Source of the DNA: Hyphomonadaceae bacterium UBA5336
GTDB taxonomy: Bacteria; Pseudomonadota; Alphaproteobacteria; Caulobacterales; Hyphomonadaceae
Length of the DNA stretch: 64,000 nt
Assembly (NCBI GenBank): GCA_002408125.1
Contig: DHQO01000018.1
Coordinates: 1 to 64,000 of the forward strand
Reading direction: 5' to 3'
Shown here: one piece after another, positions 32,148 to 40,915 of the stretch
How the letters are laid out: the number at the start of each line of letters is the position of its first letter
Numbering within the stretch: position 1 is the stretch's first letter
The notes under the pieces: generated by a model
Told to the model about the DNA's origin: nothing
Seen by the model: only the letters and a program-made list of their open reading frames with translations
The model's database searches: none
Translations under genes and position numbers: made by a program

Positions 32148-32358
32148 TGTCTGATCCCGTATCGGGCTCGCGCTCTCACATGGATCGCGCTCAGGGCTGA
32201 GTCCCTGTTTGTCTCCGTATCGCTTCGCTCACATGAGACGCGCTCAGGGCTGAGTCCTTGCTTGTCTCCGTATCGCTTCGCTCACATGAGACGCGCTCAG
32301 GGCTGCCTCCTTGTTTGTCTCCGTATCGCTGCGCTCACATGAGACGCGCTCAGGGCTG
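32148..32358 (+). repeat. Tandem array: one B unit and three A units
   Basis: B unit: GATCC 32153-32157, GGATC 32182-32186. Three A units begin TGTCTCCG at 32210, 32263 and 32316, exactly 53 bp apart, each with the GAGAC partner arm and GCGCTCAGGGCTG tail. There are no unique spacers. The array ends at the stop of the Fe(II) dioxygenase gene. Confidence 0.92.
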
Positions 32359-32361
32359 CGC

Positions 32362-33036
32362 CTATTGGCCGAACCGGCGCAGGAGGTTGGAGATCGACTT
32401 GGCCAGCACCAGCATTTCCGGGGATTGTGCGTCATAACGCGGCGCCAGGCTGGCGCGCAGGTTTTCCAGATCGAACAGCACGTCGCGCGCGGCCGCATCG
32501 GGCACGGCGCTCTCGATCCAGCCGACACAGGCGAGGCGTTCGCCCTCGGTCACAGGCGCCACCTGGTGCAGGCTGGTGGAAGGATAAAGCACGAGATCGC
32601 CGGCGGCCGGCTTGAAGCTCTGCTGCATGCCGGCCAGCTCCACCACCAGCTCGCCGCCGGAATAGGTCTCCGGCTCGGCCAGGAAGAGGGTGAAGGAGAG
32701 ATCGGTGCGCAGGCGCGCCTCGCCCGCGCCCATGAAGGCATTGTCGATATGCAGGCCATAGGCCCCGCCCGGCCCGGTCTTGCTGACCAGGAGTTTGGAG
32801 AACTTCTTCGGATGGGCTGCCGCGCGCAGCACCGGATGCTCTGAGATCGCCTCGCTCAGCATGTCGCGCAGCTTTACCCCCGTGCGCGAGGTCAGGTCGG
32901 CCTGCAGATTGCGCTTTACCGCCCGCGCCGTGGCGCCGGCGGTCTTTGCCCCGTCGCGCCAGGCCAGCGTGCCCGCCAGCGCGCGCGCCTCAGTCAGGGA
33001 TTCGCCGTCCAGGACGCCGGCAATCAACAGGCTCAT
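32362..33036 (-). CDS. PKHD-type Fe2+-dependent 2-oxoglutarate dioxygenase (PiuC/YbiX-like)
   Basis: A 224-aa protein with the Fe(II)-binding HxD (GLHIDNAFM) and distal His (SLHQVAPV), and the 2-oxoglutarate Arg in GERLACVGW: the PKHD hydroxylase pattern. Other typical parts are FSKLLVSKTGPGGAYG and DLSFTLFLAEPETYSGGELV. In several bacteria such genes are Fur-repressed and lie near siderophore receptors. Here a Fur box sits about 15 bp upstream of the ATG at 33034-33036. It is divergent from a lipoprotein gene. Substrate unknown. Confidence 0.92.
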   Translation of the reverse strand: MSLLIAGVLDGESLTEARALAGTLAWRDGAKTAGATARAVKRNLQADLTSRTGVKLRDMLSEAISEHPVLRAAAHPKKFSKLLVSKTGPGGAYGLHIDNAFMGAGEARLRTDLSFTLFLAEPETYSGGELVVELAGMQQSFKPAAGDLVLYPSTSLHQVAPVTEGERLACVGWIESAVPDAAARDVLFDLENLRASLAPRYDAQSPEMLVLAKSISNLLRRFGQ

Positions 33037-33049
33037 CAGACACCCTCTT

Positions 33050-33068
33050 GCGAATGATTATCATTTCA
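33050..33068. promoter_or_regulatory. Fur box between the dioxygenase and a lipoprotein gene
   Basis: GCGAATGATTATCATTTC contains AATGAT-T-ATCATT (33053-33065), a perfect 6-1-6 dyad very close to the consensus GATAATGATTATCATTATC. It lies within the divergent intergenic region, so one site can control both genes. Confidence 0.85.
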
Positions 33069-33114
33069 GTCTAACAGGTGTAGCGGAATCGAGAGACATG
33101 CGGAAGGATTCGAC

Positions 33115-33963
33115 ATGAATGTCACCTATAAGCGCTGGGCGGGTCTGGGACTGGGCGCAGCCCTTGCGACCACCACGGCCCTGACGGCCTGCAGCCCGAC
33201 AGAGCCCGAGAGCGCACCCGAGACGACCGAGGCTCCGGCGGCACCTGCTCCGGCCGCCCCGGCGCCGGCTCCGGCCGAGAGCGCCGAGCCGGCCCCTGTC
33301 TCCGGCGAGGGCGAGGGCGGCGTGCCGATCGAGGAAGCCGTGCACGATCCGGTGGTCTACGGTATCGCCATCGGCGTCGCCAAGGCGCACGTCCTGGCCG
33401 CGCGCGATGCCTTTGCCGAGGGCGAGCACGAGGCGGCGGCGGAAATGTTCGCCCACCCGGTCAGCGAAGTGCTGGCCGATATGGCCCCGGTCTTCGAGGC
33501 ACGCGGCGTGGAAGACTTCAACATGCTGCTGATCAATGCCTCGGGCGCCGTGTTCGAGGGCGAAAATGCAGAGCAGATCGCGGCGCGCACCGAGGAGATC
33601 CTCGCCACGCTGCAAGCGGCGAACGAAAAAGCCCCCGATGACGGATCGACCCCGGCCGAGATCACAACTGGCGTGGTCGCCGACATGATCGACCGGGCGA
33701 CGGCCATGTACCGCCTGGCGTCGGAGTCTGAGTATTACGAGCCCTATCTCGACGGATATGGCTTCTATCAGACTGCCAGGCTGGAATTCGAGGCCTCCGA
33801 GGCCGAGATCGAGGCAGCCAATGCCGATGGCGCGGCGGCCATCCGCGAGGCGCTGGCCCTGCTGGGCGCGGCCTATCCGACGGCCCTGCGCCCGGAGGTT
33901 CTCGATGCCGACCAGTCCGCCCTCACCGTGGCGGCATCGAATGTGGCTTTGACGACGAGCTAG
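33115..33963 (+). CDS. Fur-box-associated lipoprotein of unknown function
   Basis: A 282-aa protein with a lipoprotein signal (ATTTALTAC; lipid cysteine near residue 26) and an Ala/Pro/Glu-rich linker (residues 29-70). The remaining ~210 residues are helical and acidic (VYGIAIGVAKAHVLAARDAF, EGEHEAAAEMFAHPVSEVLA). The GEHEAAAE segment hints at the GxHxxE motif of imelysin-like iron proteins, but the spacing differs and I do not assign that family. Its position next to a strong Fur box suggests iron-related expression. The stop shares CTAG with the esterase gene. Confidence 0.75.
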   Translation: MNVTYKRWAGLGLGAALATTTALTACSPTEPESAPETTEAPAAPAPAAPAPAPAESAEPAPVSGEGEGGVPIEEAVHDPVVYGIAIGVAKAHVLAARDAFAEGEHEAAAEMFAHPVSEVLADMAPVFEARGVEDFNMLLINASGAVFEGENAEQIAARTEEILATLQAANEKAPDDGSTPAEITTGVVADMIDRATAMYRLASESEYYEPYLDGYGFYQTARLEFEASEAEIEAANADGAAAIREALALLGAAYPTALRPEVLDADQSALTVAASNVALTTS

Positions 33964-35885
33964 TCCAGCTCTACCCGGAAGGGGGCGACCGGCAGGTCGC
34001 CCCCGGTGTAGAGATTGCAGACCGGCGCATCGCCCCAACAATAGCGTATCTCGCGCGCCGCGCTCGCCTCTCCGAGATAGACGAGGATCGCATCGCCGGA
34101 GACGACGGCATCGGCCCAGTCGCACGCGCCTTCGCTCTCGCATGCCGCGATGCTTGTCGGCCGCCCCCCGCTGACCGCCTTCAGGCCGGCGGCCGGCATG
34201 GCGATGCGGACCCAGTCGCCGTTGCGCTCCACGCCGAGCGGGGCCACGCCATCCAGGAATGTCTCGGTTTCGCCCATCAGGCCGAGTGCGACGTGGGTGA
34301 CACGCTGGGCGACGAGTTGCTTGTTCGCCGGGTGGATATCGATGCGGTCGCCCGCATCTATGGCCACCGCGAGGCCGGTCATGTCTTCGGCCAGCGCGAC
34401 CTGGCGCTGGGCCTCGCGCAGGGTGCCCCAGCCGGCCCATGAGGCATCATCCGACAGCCCGCCATAGCCGGGGAGTTGGACGACCACGACCGGCATGTCG
34501 GGATTAAAGGTTGCGCGCCAATGCGCGGTGAGGGCTGACAGCAAACCGGCATAGGCTTCCCCACGCCCGGCATTGGTCTCGCCCTGATACCAGATGCCCC
34601 CGCGCATGGGGTAGTTTCCGAGCGGGTGGATCATGCCGTTATAGATGCTGGTAAAGCCGCCGACAGATTCCCAGGGCACGCGCGGGCCTTCGCCCTGGCT
34701 GCCATTGGCGACCATGACATAGCGCCAGCCGAGGCCGAGAGCGACTTCGCTGCCATCATCCAGGACGAGCTTCACACCCTCGGCTGGGCCGAGCATGCCG
34801 CCGAGGCCCCAGGTGTTGAGGATGTTGATATAGATCGTGTTCGGGCCGGGCTTGAGATCGCGCAGCTCCACATTATAGACGCGCGGATCGCCCCAGCCGA
34901 AGGTGGAGCCGAGGAACTCCCCATTGAGCCAGGTGGCATCGACATCGTCAAAGCCGCCGAGATGGAGCGTGGCTGCCTGTGCGGCCTGGCTGGGCGCGAG
35001 AGAGAATTGCAAGGCATACCAGGCGCGGCCGAGATGGTTCTCCGCCATCGGGTCGCCATAGGTCTTCCAGTCGGCCATTTCCGCCGGCGCCTCGGACCAG
35101 TCTTCTTCCGCGCCGTCGCCGGTCCAGGGCGCGGTGTCGAAATTCTCCTGCCACCAGGCCTCCCAGCTTTCGCCGAATGCATCCATGGCAGCGGCCGCGT
35201 CTTCGGCATAAAGGTCGAGCTGGGCGAGCTTGTCTTCGAAACCGCCAACCTCTCTCAGGGAGGCAGCCGGTAGCCAGGCCTCGATCTGCGAACCGCCCCA
35301 GGAGGCATTGATCAGGCCGATGGGCACACCCTGCGCCTCATGCAGGGCGCGGCCGGTGAAATAGCAGACGGCGGAGAAATCGCGCACGGTTTCCGGCGTG
35401 GCCGCCGTCCAGGCGGTGCCTTCGGGAAAGTATTCCTGTGGCAACGGGTCCGACACCAGTGGCACTTTGAGCAGGCGGATCTCGGCGCTGTGCGGGCCGG
35501 CAATCTCGCGATCAGGGTTGAGCGCCCGATAGACCGGATACTCCATGTTCGACTGGCCCGAGCAGAGCCAGACATCGCCGATGAGCAGGTCTTCGATCTC
35601 CGCCGTGCCATCGCCATCACTGAGGGTGAGTTCATAAGGCCCACCTGCGGGCAGGGCCGGCATCTCGGCAACCCAGGCGCCGTCCTCGCCGGCCATGACC
35701 GCCACGCTCTGTCCGGCAAGCGCGATTTCCACCTCGCCGCCCGGCGCGGCCATGCCCGAAAGGACAATCGGTGTATCGCGCTGGAGCACGCCATGATCGG
35801 TGAGCGGGCCGTCGAGGCCGGGCTGGGCCAGTGCGGCGCCAGGCCATACGGATGCAAAGGCGAGCGCAGTGAGAAGGCGGCGCAT
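33960..35885 (-). CDS. Sialate O-acetylesterase family protein
   Basis: A 641-aa secreted esterase with signal peptide (MRRLLTALAFASVWPGAALA). The SGNH-type catalytic Ser lies in WLCSGQSNMEYPV. Other conserved parts are GLINASWGGSQIEAW, GIWYQGETNAGRGEAYAGLL and the Asp/His near DRIDIHPANKQL. An inserted jellyroll-like region around residues 270-380 (LHLGGFDDVDATWLNGEFLG) is typical of the long family form. It removes acetyl groups from sialic or other sugars in the periplasm. The stop shares CTAG with the lipoprotein gene. Confidence 0.92.
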   Translation of the reverse strand: MRRLLTALAFASVWPGAALAQPGLDGPLTDHGVLQRDTPIVLSGMAAPGGEVEIALAGQSVAVMAGEDGAWVAEMPALPAGGPYELTLSDGDGTAEIEDLLIGDVWLCSGQSNMEYPVYRALNPDREIAGPHSAEIRLLKVPLVSDPLPQEYFPEGTAWTAATPETVRDFSAVCYFTGRALHEAQGVPIGLINASWGGSQIEAWLPAASLREVGGFEDKLAQLDLYAEDAAAAMDAFGESWEAWWQENFDTAPWTGDGAEEDWSEAPAEMADWKTYGDPMAENHLGRAWYALQFSLAPSQAAQAATLHLGGFDDVDATWLNGEFLGSTFGWGDPRVYNVELRDLKPGPNTIYINILNTWGLGGMLGPAEGVKLVLDDGSEVALGLGWRYVMVANGSQGEGPRVPWESVGGFTSIYNGMIHPLGNYPMRGGIWYQGETNAGRGEAYAGLLSALTAHWRATFNPDMPVVVVQLPGYGGLSDDASWAGWGTLREAQRQVALAEDMTGLAVAIDAGDRIDIHPANKQLVAQRVTHVALGLMGETETFLDGVAPLGVERNGDWVRIAMPAAGLKAVSGGRPTSIAACESEGACDWADAVVSGDAILVYLGEASAAREIRYCWGDAPVCNLYTGGDLPVAPFRVELD

Positions 35886-35988
35886 GGGGTCTCTCCCTGG
35901 GGTTTTCTCCGGGCTGCTTGCGTCCCGGTGATAGCGCTATCTTAGCGCGCCATTCGCGCACGGCTAGCCCCATGATCGGATCGCGCGG

Positions 35989-36318
35989 CTAATCGGTCAG
36001 ATCGTCGAGCCGGTCTTCGGAATACATCACCCATTTCAGCGCCTCGCGCGCCTCTACCAGCCGCGCCTCGGCGGCGCTGACATCGCCCTGGCGCGCCTTC
36101 ACCGAGGCGATCAGGCCGTCCACCCGCCCCTGCTGCAGAGACAGGCTGCGGGCTGCGAAATCGAGCCCGGGATCGTCAACGGCGCGGAGATTCGCCTCGG
36201 CCTGTGCAAGCCGGGCCCTTTCGGCATCCAGCTCCACCTGCAGGGCCTGGACGCGCTGCTCGGCGCGCTGGCGCTTGAGCGCGACGAGTTTCTGGAGCTC
36301 ACGGGCCGGATCACGCAT
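35989..36318 (-). CDS. FliJ-like coiled-coil protein
   Basis: A 109-aa, almost entirely helical protein (MRDPARELQKLVALKRQRAE, LDAERARLAQAEANLRAV, LQQGRVDGLIASVKARQGDV). A short highly charged coiled coil behind export-gate genes fits FliJ, the chaperone escort that binds FliI and FlhA. FliJ is poorly conserved, so the call rests on size, coiled coil and context. The ATG at 36316-36318 overlaps the flhB stop by 8 bp. In many genomes fliJ follows fliI; here fliI is 5.4 kb away. Confidence 0.55.
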   Translation of the reverse strand: MRDPARELQKLVALKRQRAEQRVQALQVELDAERARLAQAEANLRAVDDPGLDFAARSLSLQQGRVDGLIASVKARQGDVSAAEARLVEAREALKWVMYSEDRLDDLTD

Positions 36319-37399
36319 CGCCGCGCCCCATATTCGCGCGCACGCGGTCGACGAACTGGATGGCGGCGGCGACGGCGGCGAAGTGCTCCTTGTGGATCTC
36401 CTCGTCGATATCCACCAGCGCATAGATCGAGCGCGTGGCCGGCGGGTCGCGATAGATCGGCACGTCACTGGCCAGTGCCACCTCGCGGATACGTGCGGCG
36501 AGATGGTCCACGCCCTTGGCAACGCAGACCGGCGCGCGGTCGCTGTCGGGATCCCATTTCAGCGCCACGGCATAGTGTTCCGGGTTGACCATGACCACGG
36601 TGGAGTCCTTGACGTTCTGGAGCATCTGGCCGCTGGAAATCTTGCGGCCCTTTTCCCGGCGCTGCTGTTTCAGCATCGGGTCGCCCTCGCTCTGCTTCAT
36701 CTCCTTCTTCATCTCCTCGCGCGTCATGCGCAGGCGATTGGCATGGAGCTGTTGCTGGAGCGGCAGGTCGATGGCCGCGAGCACGACCTGAAAGATGCAG
36801 AAATAGAGAATGAGATTGAGCACCTGGCGGAAGGTAAAATCAGCGAACCGGCCAACCTGCAGCGCGCTGGTGCCATAATAGTCGCGCACGAACTGGAAGA
36901 GGAACACCGCGCCGATCCCGCCGGCAAAGAGCAGCTTGGCGGTGTCCTTCAGGAAGTCGGTGATGCCGCGCGGGCCATAGCGCTTTTTCAGGTTTTCCAC
37001 CGGGGAGAGGTTCTTCACCTTCGGCTTGAGCTTGTTCATGGAGAAGGTCACCGAGCGCTGCACCACCAGCGCCACGATCACCGCTGCCATCAGGATGAGC
37101 AGCACCGGCAGGAAGTGGATCAGCGCGCCCTGCAGCCAGCCGCGCGTCACCTCGCCATCGGATTCGAAGATGTCATGGGCAAAGGCATCGCCATGATAGA
37201 GCAGCGCGGAGAAATCGCTGAAGATCGCCGTGCCGCTGGCCGCTTTCAGCGTATAGGTGGCGGCCATGATGCCGAGGATCAACGCGAGCGTATTGGTCTC
37301 TTTGGACTGGGGAACATCGCCTTCCTCACGCGCCCGCCGGCGCTTCTGTTCGGAGGCCTCTAGTTCCTTTTCGCCGCTGTCATTGTTGTCTTCGGCCAT
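36311..37399 (-). CDS. flhB: Flagellar export protein FlhB
   Basis: A 362-aa export-gate protein that switches substrate class. The N-terminal half has four membrane helices (ALILGIMAATYTLKAASGTA onwards). The cytoplasmic domain contains MVNPEHYAVALKWDPDSDRAP: the usual NPTH autocleavage motif reads NPEH here (N272-P273-E274-H275). The downstream VAKGVDHLAARIREVA segment is conserved. Residues to the C-terminus are shorter than in FlhBs with long tails. Third-last gene of the flgB-flgC-fliE-fliQ-flhA-fliR-flhB run. Confidence 0.96.
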   Translation of the reverse strand: MAEDNNDSGEKELEASEQKRRRAREEGDVPQSKETNTLALILGIMAATYTLKAASGTAIFSDFSALLYHGDAFAHDIFESDGEVTRGWLQGALIHFLPVLLILMAAVIVALVVQRSVTFSMNKLKPKVKNLSPVENLKKRYGPRGITDFLKDTAKLLFAGGIGAVFLFQFVRDYYGTSALQVGRFADFTFRQVLNLILYFCIFQVVLAAIDLPLQQQLHANRLRMTREEMKKEMKQSEGDPMLKQQRREKGRKISSGQMLQNVKDSTVVMVNPEHYAVALKWDPDSDRAPVCVAKGVDHLAARIREVALASDVPIYRDPPATRSIYALVDIDEEIHKEHFAAVAAAIQFVDRVRANMGRGDA

Positions 37400-37408
37400 G
37401 GCGGATCC

Positions 37409-38164
37409 CTACATCCAGCCCAGAATCTGGAAGATGCGTTCCTTCCAGACATAAAGCAGTGATCCGACCGAAAGCGCAAACAGCGCCGCGCCGGCCCCGA
37501 CCATGAAGGGCGCGCCGACAAAGGCCACCATGAGCTGGGGCAGCGCCTTGTTGATGAAGCCGAGACACAGATTGTAGAGCAGGTTCACCGCCACGAAGGG
37601 CCAGGCCAGCAGGAAGGCGAAATTGGCCGCGTCGAACACGCTGGAAATCAGCATTTCCTGGTTCACCCGCTCCAGCGCGCCGACCGGGATCTCGGTGTAG
37701 ATTTCCACCATGGCCGAGACCACGGTGACGTGGAAATCCATGCTCAGCAGCATCGCCGCGCCGGCCATTGAGAGCAGGTTCGATGTCATGGTCGCGGCCT
37801 CTGAGTCGGTCGCGATACCGAGCAGCTGCGACAGGCCGATCACCTGAGCGATGATCGTTCCGGCGATGGACAGCATCCATATGACCAGGCGCAGGGTGAC
37901 CCCGAAGAAGAAACCGATCGCCACTTCCCCGAACAGGGTGACGAAGAAAGGCCCGAGCGGGTCAAAGCTCGGCGGTTCGACAATCCCGTTGGTGGCGAGC
38001 AGCGTGGCGATGGCAAACAGCACCGCCAGACGTACGCGCACCGGGATGGGCTGCTCGCCGACCCCCGGCATGAAGAAGACGATGAAGGAGAGCCGCGCGA
38101 CCACAGTGACGAACAGCGCCGCCCAGACCGGCAGATTGCCCACAAGAGGGGCGAGTTCCTCCAT
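37409..38164 (-). CDS. fliR: Flagellar biosynthetic protein FliR
   Basis: A 251-aa multi-helix export-gate protein with FliR-type segments: FVTVVARLSFIVFFMPGVGE near the start, LGPFFVTLFGEVAIGFFFGV, and NLLYNLCLGFINKALPQLMV. The ATG at 38162-38164 overlaps the flhA stop (TGATG). A GTG one codon upstream is less likely. Order flhA-fliR-flhB is common in Alphaproteobacteria. Confidence 0.96.
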   Translation of the reverse strand: MEELAPLVGNLPVWAALFVTVVARLSFIVFFMPGVGEQPIPVRVRLAVLFAIATLLATNGIVEPPSFDPLGPFFVTLFGEVAIGFFFGVTLRLVIWMLSIAGTIIAQVIGLSQLLGIATDSEAATMTSNLLSMAGAAMLLSMDFHVTVVSAMVEIYTEIPVGALERVNQEMLISSVFDAANFAFLLAWPFVAVNLLYNLCLGFINKALPQLMVAFVGAPFMVGAGAALFALSVGSLLYVWKERIFQILGWM

Positions 38165-40245
38165 CACACGACGCCGATGATATAGGGCTTCGTGCGCGAG
38201 CCGATCTCCTCATAGGCCAGCACGGCGTTGCGGATCCCATTGCCGGCGAGCACGGTGCGCAGGAAGCGGCGCCGGCGCGAGGAGGTCGCCACGGCGGCGA
38301 CCACGCCCTTCTTGGCGACCTCGTTGAGCTTGGACTGCACCGAGCGCGTCAGCTCGCCGAACAGTTCCGGCGGCAGGGCAATGTCCGATCCGCCATTGTC
38401 ATTGTTGACTTCATATTGCGAGAAACGCTGTTCCCATTCGCTCGACAGCTGGACCAGCGGCAGGCGGCCCTGATCGTCCTGCAGGCGATCGACGATCTGG
38501 AAGGACAGGCGCTGGCGCACCAGTTCGACAATGCGCGGCACGCCCGGCGAGGTCGGCTTCACCTCGGCAATGGTCTCGACGATGAGGAAGAGGTTGCGGA
38601 TCGAAACGCGTTCCTCCAGCAGCGCGCGCAGCACCGAGAGCAGCATTTCCGGCGTCACCTTGCCGGGGATGTACTCGTCGAGGAAACGGCGGTTGGCGGC
38701 GGCACGGTCGGCTTCGCTGACGGCGGTGAGGGCGTCCAGCGTCTCCATCATCACCATGCGGGTGAAGACCAGCGAGAAGTTGGACTGGATGATTTCCAGC
38801 ACATGGGTGGCGAGCACTTCCATCGGCTCGACCGTGGGAATGCCGGAGGTCGCCAGCTCCTGCTTGCGACTGGCTGGCACCCAGCGCGCGGCGGCCTTGT
38901 AGACCGGCTCGCGCACCTTCTCGCCCTGGATATGGGGCAGCTGGTCGTCTTCCATCAGCGCCAGCACATTGCCGGGCCTGAGAAAGCCGGAATCCAGGCG
39001 CACGCCCTGGATGCGCAAACGGTATTCGTTGCGCTGCAGGGTCGGATTGTCGGTCATGCGGATGGGCGGCAGGACGAAGCCGTACTCCTCCGCGATATAG
39101 CGCCGGATCTTGTCGATACGGCTTTCAAAGCCCGTCTCGCCGGTGAGCACGACATTCACGAGATCGGGGGCGACCTCGAGGTGGATCTCATCGGCATGGA
39201 TGGAATCGCCGAGCGTGAGCGGCTTGGCGGCTTCCTCTTCCGGCTCTTCCAGGGCCTTCTCGGCCTCGGCCGCCTTTTGCTGCCTCAGGAAATAGGCCGT
39301 CACGGCGAAGGCCGCTGCGGCGGCCATGAAGGGGATGAAGGGCAGGCCGGGGAAGAGCGCGAAGATCGCCAGGATACCCGCCACGATCAGGAGGGCAACG
39401 GAATTGTTGCCGAGCTGGCTGCCGAGCGCCTTGTCGATGGCACCCTCATCGCGGCCCTTGGACAGCAGGAGCGCGGCCGAGACTGACACGATCACGGCGG
39501 GGATCTGGGAAACAAGGCCATCTCCCACGGTGAGGATGGAATAGTTCGCCAGCGCCTCGGTGAAGCTGAGCTGGTGCACGGTGAGGCCGAAACCGATGCC
39601 GGCGATGAGGTTCAGCGCGGTGATGAGCAGGCCCGCCACCGCGTCGCCCTTCACGAATTTCGAGGCACCGTCGAGGGAGCCAAGGAAAGCCGCTTCTTCC
39701 TGTTCCTTGGCCCGGCGCTGCTTGGCCTCTTCATGGCTGATTGCGCCGACGGCGAGATCACTGTCGATGGCAAGCTGCTTGCCGGGCATGGCGTCCAGGG
39801 CAAAGCGCGCGCCGACCTCGGCCATCCGGCCAGCGCCCTTGGTGATGACCATGAAATTGACGATCACCAGAACGGCAAACACCACCAGGCCGACAAACAG
39901 GTTCCCGCCCATGATGAACATGGCAAAGCCCTCGATCACCTGACCGGCTGCGCCGGTGCCGGAATGGCCCTCGGAGATGATCAGCTTGGTGGAGGAGACG
40001 TTCAGCGCCAGCCGCAGGATGAGAGACGCCAGCAGCACGCTCGGAAAGGAAGAGAAATCCAGCGGCTTCTCGATGAAGATCGAGGTCGTGAAGATCAGGA
40101 TGGCGAAGGCAAACGAGACCGTCAGGCCGATATCCATGATCCAGGCCGGCACCGGCAGGACCATGAGCAGGATGATCAGCATCAGCCCGATGGCCAGCAG
40201 CGAGGTCGGCCGCGACAGTTCGAGCAGGTTCATGGATGTCGGCAT
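38164..40245 (-). CDS. flhA: Flagellar biosynthesis protein FlhA
   Basis: A 693-aa export-gate core. The N-terminal ~330 residues contain about eight membrane helices, including the FHIPEP-family stretch LRLALNVSSTKLIISEGHSG. The C-terminal cytoplasmic ring domain ends near IRNAVLAYEEIGSRTKPYIIG. It docks the ATPase and chaperones. ATG at 40243-40245 (MPTSMNLLE) is used; M5 is a possible alternative. fliQ is 9 bp upstream and fliR overlaps downstream. Confidence 0.98.
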   Translation of the reverse strand: MPTSMNLLELSRPTSLLAIGLMLIILLMVLPVPAWIMDIGLTVSFAFAILIFTTSIFIEKPLDFSSFPSVLLASLILRLALNVSSTKLIISEGHSGTGAAGQVIEGFAMFIMGGNLFVGLVVFAVLVIVNFMVITKGAGRMAEVGARFALDAMPGKQLAIDSDLAVGAISHEEAKQRRAKEQEEAAFLGSLDGASKFVKGDAVAGLLITALNLIAGIGFGLTVHQLSFTEALANYSILTVGDGLVSQIPAVIVSVSAALLLSKGRDEGAIDKALGSQLGNNSVALLIVAGILAIFALFPGLPFIPFMAAAAAFAVTAYFLRQQKAAEAEKALEEPEEEAAKPLTLGDSIHADEIHLEVAPDLVNVVLTGETGFESRIDKIRRYIAEEYGFVLPPIRMTDNPTLQRNEYRLRIQGVRLDSGFLRPGNVLALMEDDQLPHIQGEKVREPVYKAAARWVPASRKQELATSGIPTVEPMEVLATHVLEIIQSNFSLVFTRMVMMETLDALTAVSEADRAAANRRFLDEYIPGKVTPEMLLSVLRALLEERVSIRNLFLIVETIAEVKPTSPGVPRIVELVRQRLSFQIVDRLQDDQGRLPLVQLSSEWEQRFSQYEVNNDNGGSDIALPPELFGELTRSVQSKLNEVAKKGVVAAVATSSRRRRFLRTVLAGNGIRNAVLAYEEIGSRTKPYIIGVV

Positions 40246-40254
40246 GTCGGGCCC

Positions 40255-40518
40255 TTATCCGGCAATCATGGGAAGGACGGCATTGTTGAACAGATCGAGG
40301 GCGATCCGCGCCATGTAGCCGAGCGATAAGAGGAACACGACGACCACGCCGAGGATCTTCGGAATGAAGGTCAGCGTCATTTCCTGGATGGAGGTGAGGG
40401 CCTGCAACAGGCCGATGGCGAAGCCGAGCACGAGCGTGGTCGCCAGGATCGGCAGGCCCATCATCACCGCGCCCCAGATATGGGCCCGGACGATTTCAAA
40501 GATTTCCGCTTCCGACAT
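40255..40518 (-). CDS. fliQ: Flagellar biosynthesis protein FliQ
   Basis: An 87-aa protein of the export gate with two membrane helices (GAVMMGLPILATTLVLGFAI and ILGVVVVFLLSLGYM), standard FliQ layout and the conserved LLQALTSIQEMTLTFIPK between them. The start is ATG at 40516-40518; a GTG one codon upstream is also in frame. The spacer to fliE (70 bp) contains a short GGCC hairpin but no clear promoter. Confidence 0.96.
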   Translation of the reverse strand: MSEAEIFEIVRAHIWGAVMMGLPILATTLVLGFAIGLLQALTSIQEMTLTFIPKILGVVVVFLLSLGYMARIALDLFNNAVLPMIAG

Positions 40519-40589
40519 CACCGCCTCCCCCGTTTTCAGGCCTTCTGGCCGGGGATCTCATTCCTGTAACTGCAGATGCCGCCGAAGGC

Positions 40590-40901
40590 TCAGACCGGCA
40601 TACGCAGCAATTCCTGATAGGCTTCGACCACTTTGTCACGGATGGTTACGGCCGTATCGAGCATCATTTCAGCATTGGCGAGCGCCTCGACCATGGCATG
40701 CGGGTCTGCGCCGGAAACAGCCGTCTGCACCGCCGTCTGCTCAGCCGTTTCCATGGCCTGCTTGAACTCGGAAATGCCGTCGGCGACCGGGTTGGCGCCC
40801 TGGCCGGCGCCCTCGGCACTCTTGGCCGTGTCGGCGGTCTTGGCCGCATCCGTGGGCCGCGGGGTATTGAGGGCCGTGTAGGGATTGAACGTCACAGACA
40901 T
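40590..40901 (-). CDS. fliE: Flagellar hook-basal body complex protein FliE
   Basis: A 103-aa protein linking the MS ring to the rod. The Ala-rich N-terminal part is variable. The conserved C-terminus is FKQAMETAEQTAVQTAVSGA, then EALANAEMMLDTAVTIRDKV and EAYQELLRMPV, typical of FliE. ATG at 40899-40901, 14 bp after the flgC stop, so flgC and fliE are co-transcribed. Confidence 0.94.
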   Translation of the reverse strand: MSVTFNPYTALNTPRPTDAAKTADTAKSAEGAGQGANPVADGISEFKQAMETAEQTAVQTAVSGADPHAMVEALANAEMMLDTAVTIRDKVVEAYQELLRMPV

Positions 40902-40915
40902 GGGGTCACTCCTCC

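Noticed and set aside
32148..32358. Possible CRISPR array
   Set aside because: The 53-bp units are contiguous and nearly identical throughout, with no unique spacers and no cas genes.
33115..33963. Imelysin-type iron lipoprotein
   Set aside because: The GEHEAAAE segment does not match the GxHxxE spacing, and no other imelysin motifs are seen; left as unknown despite the Fur box.
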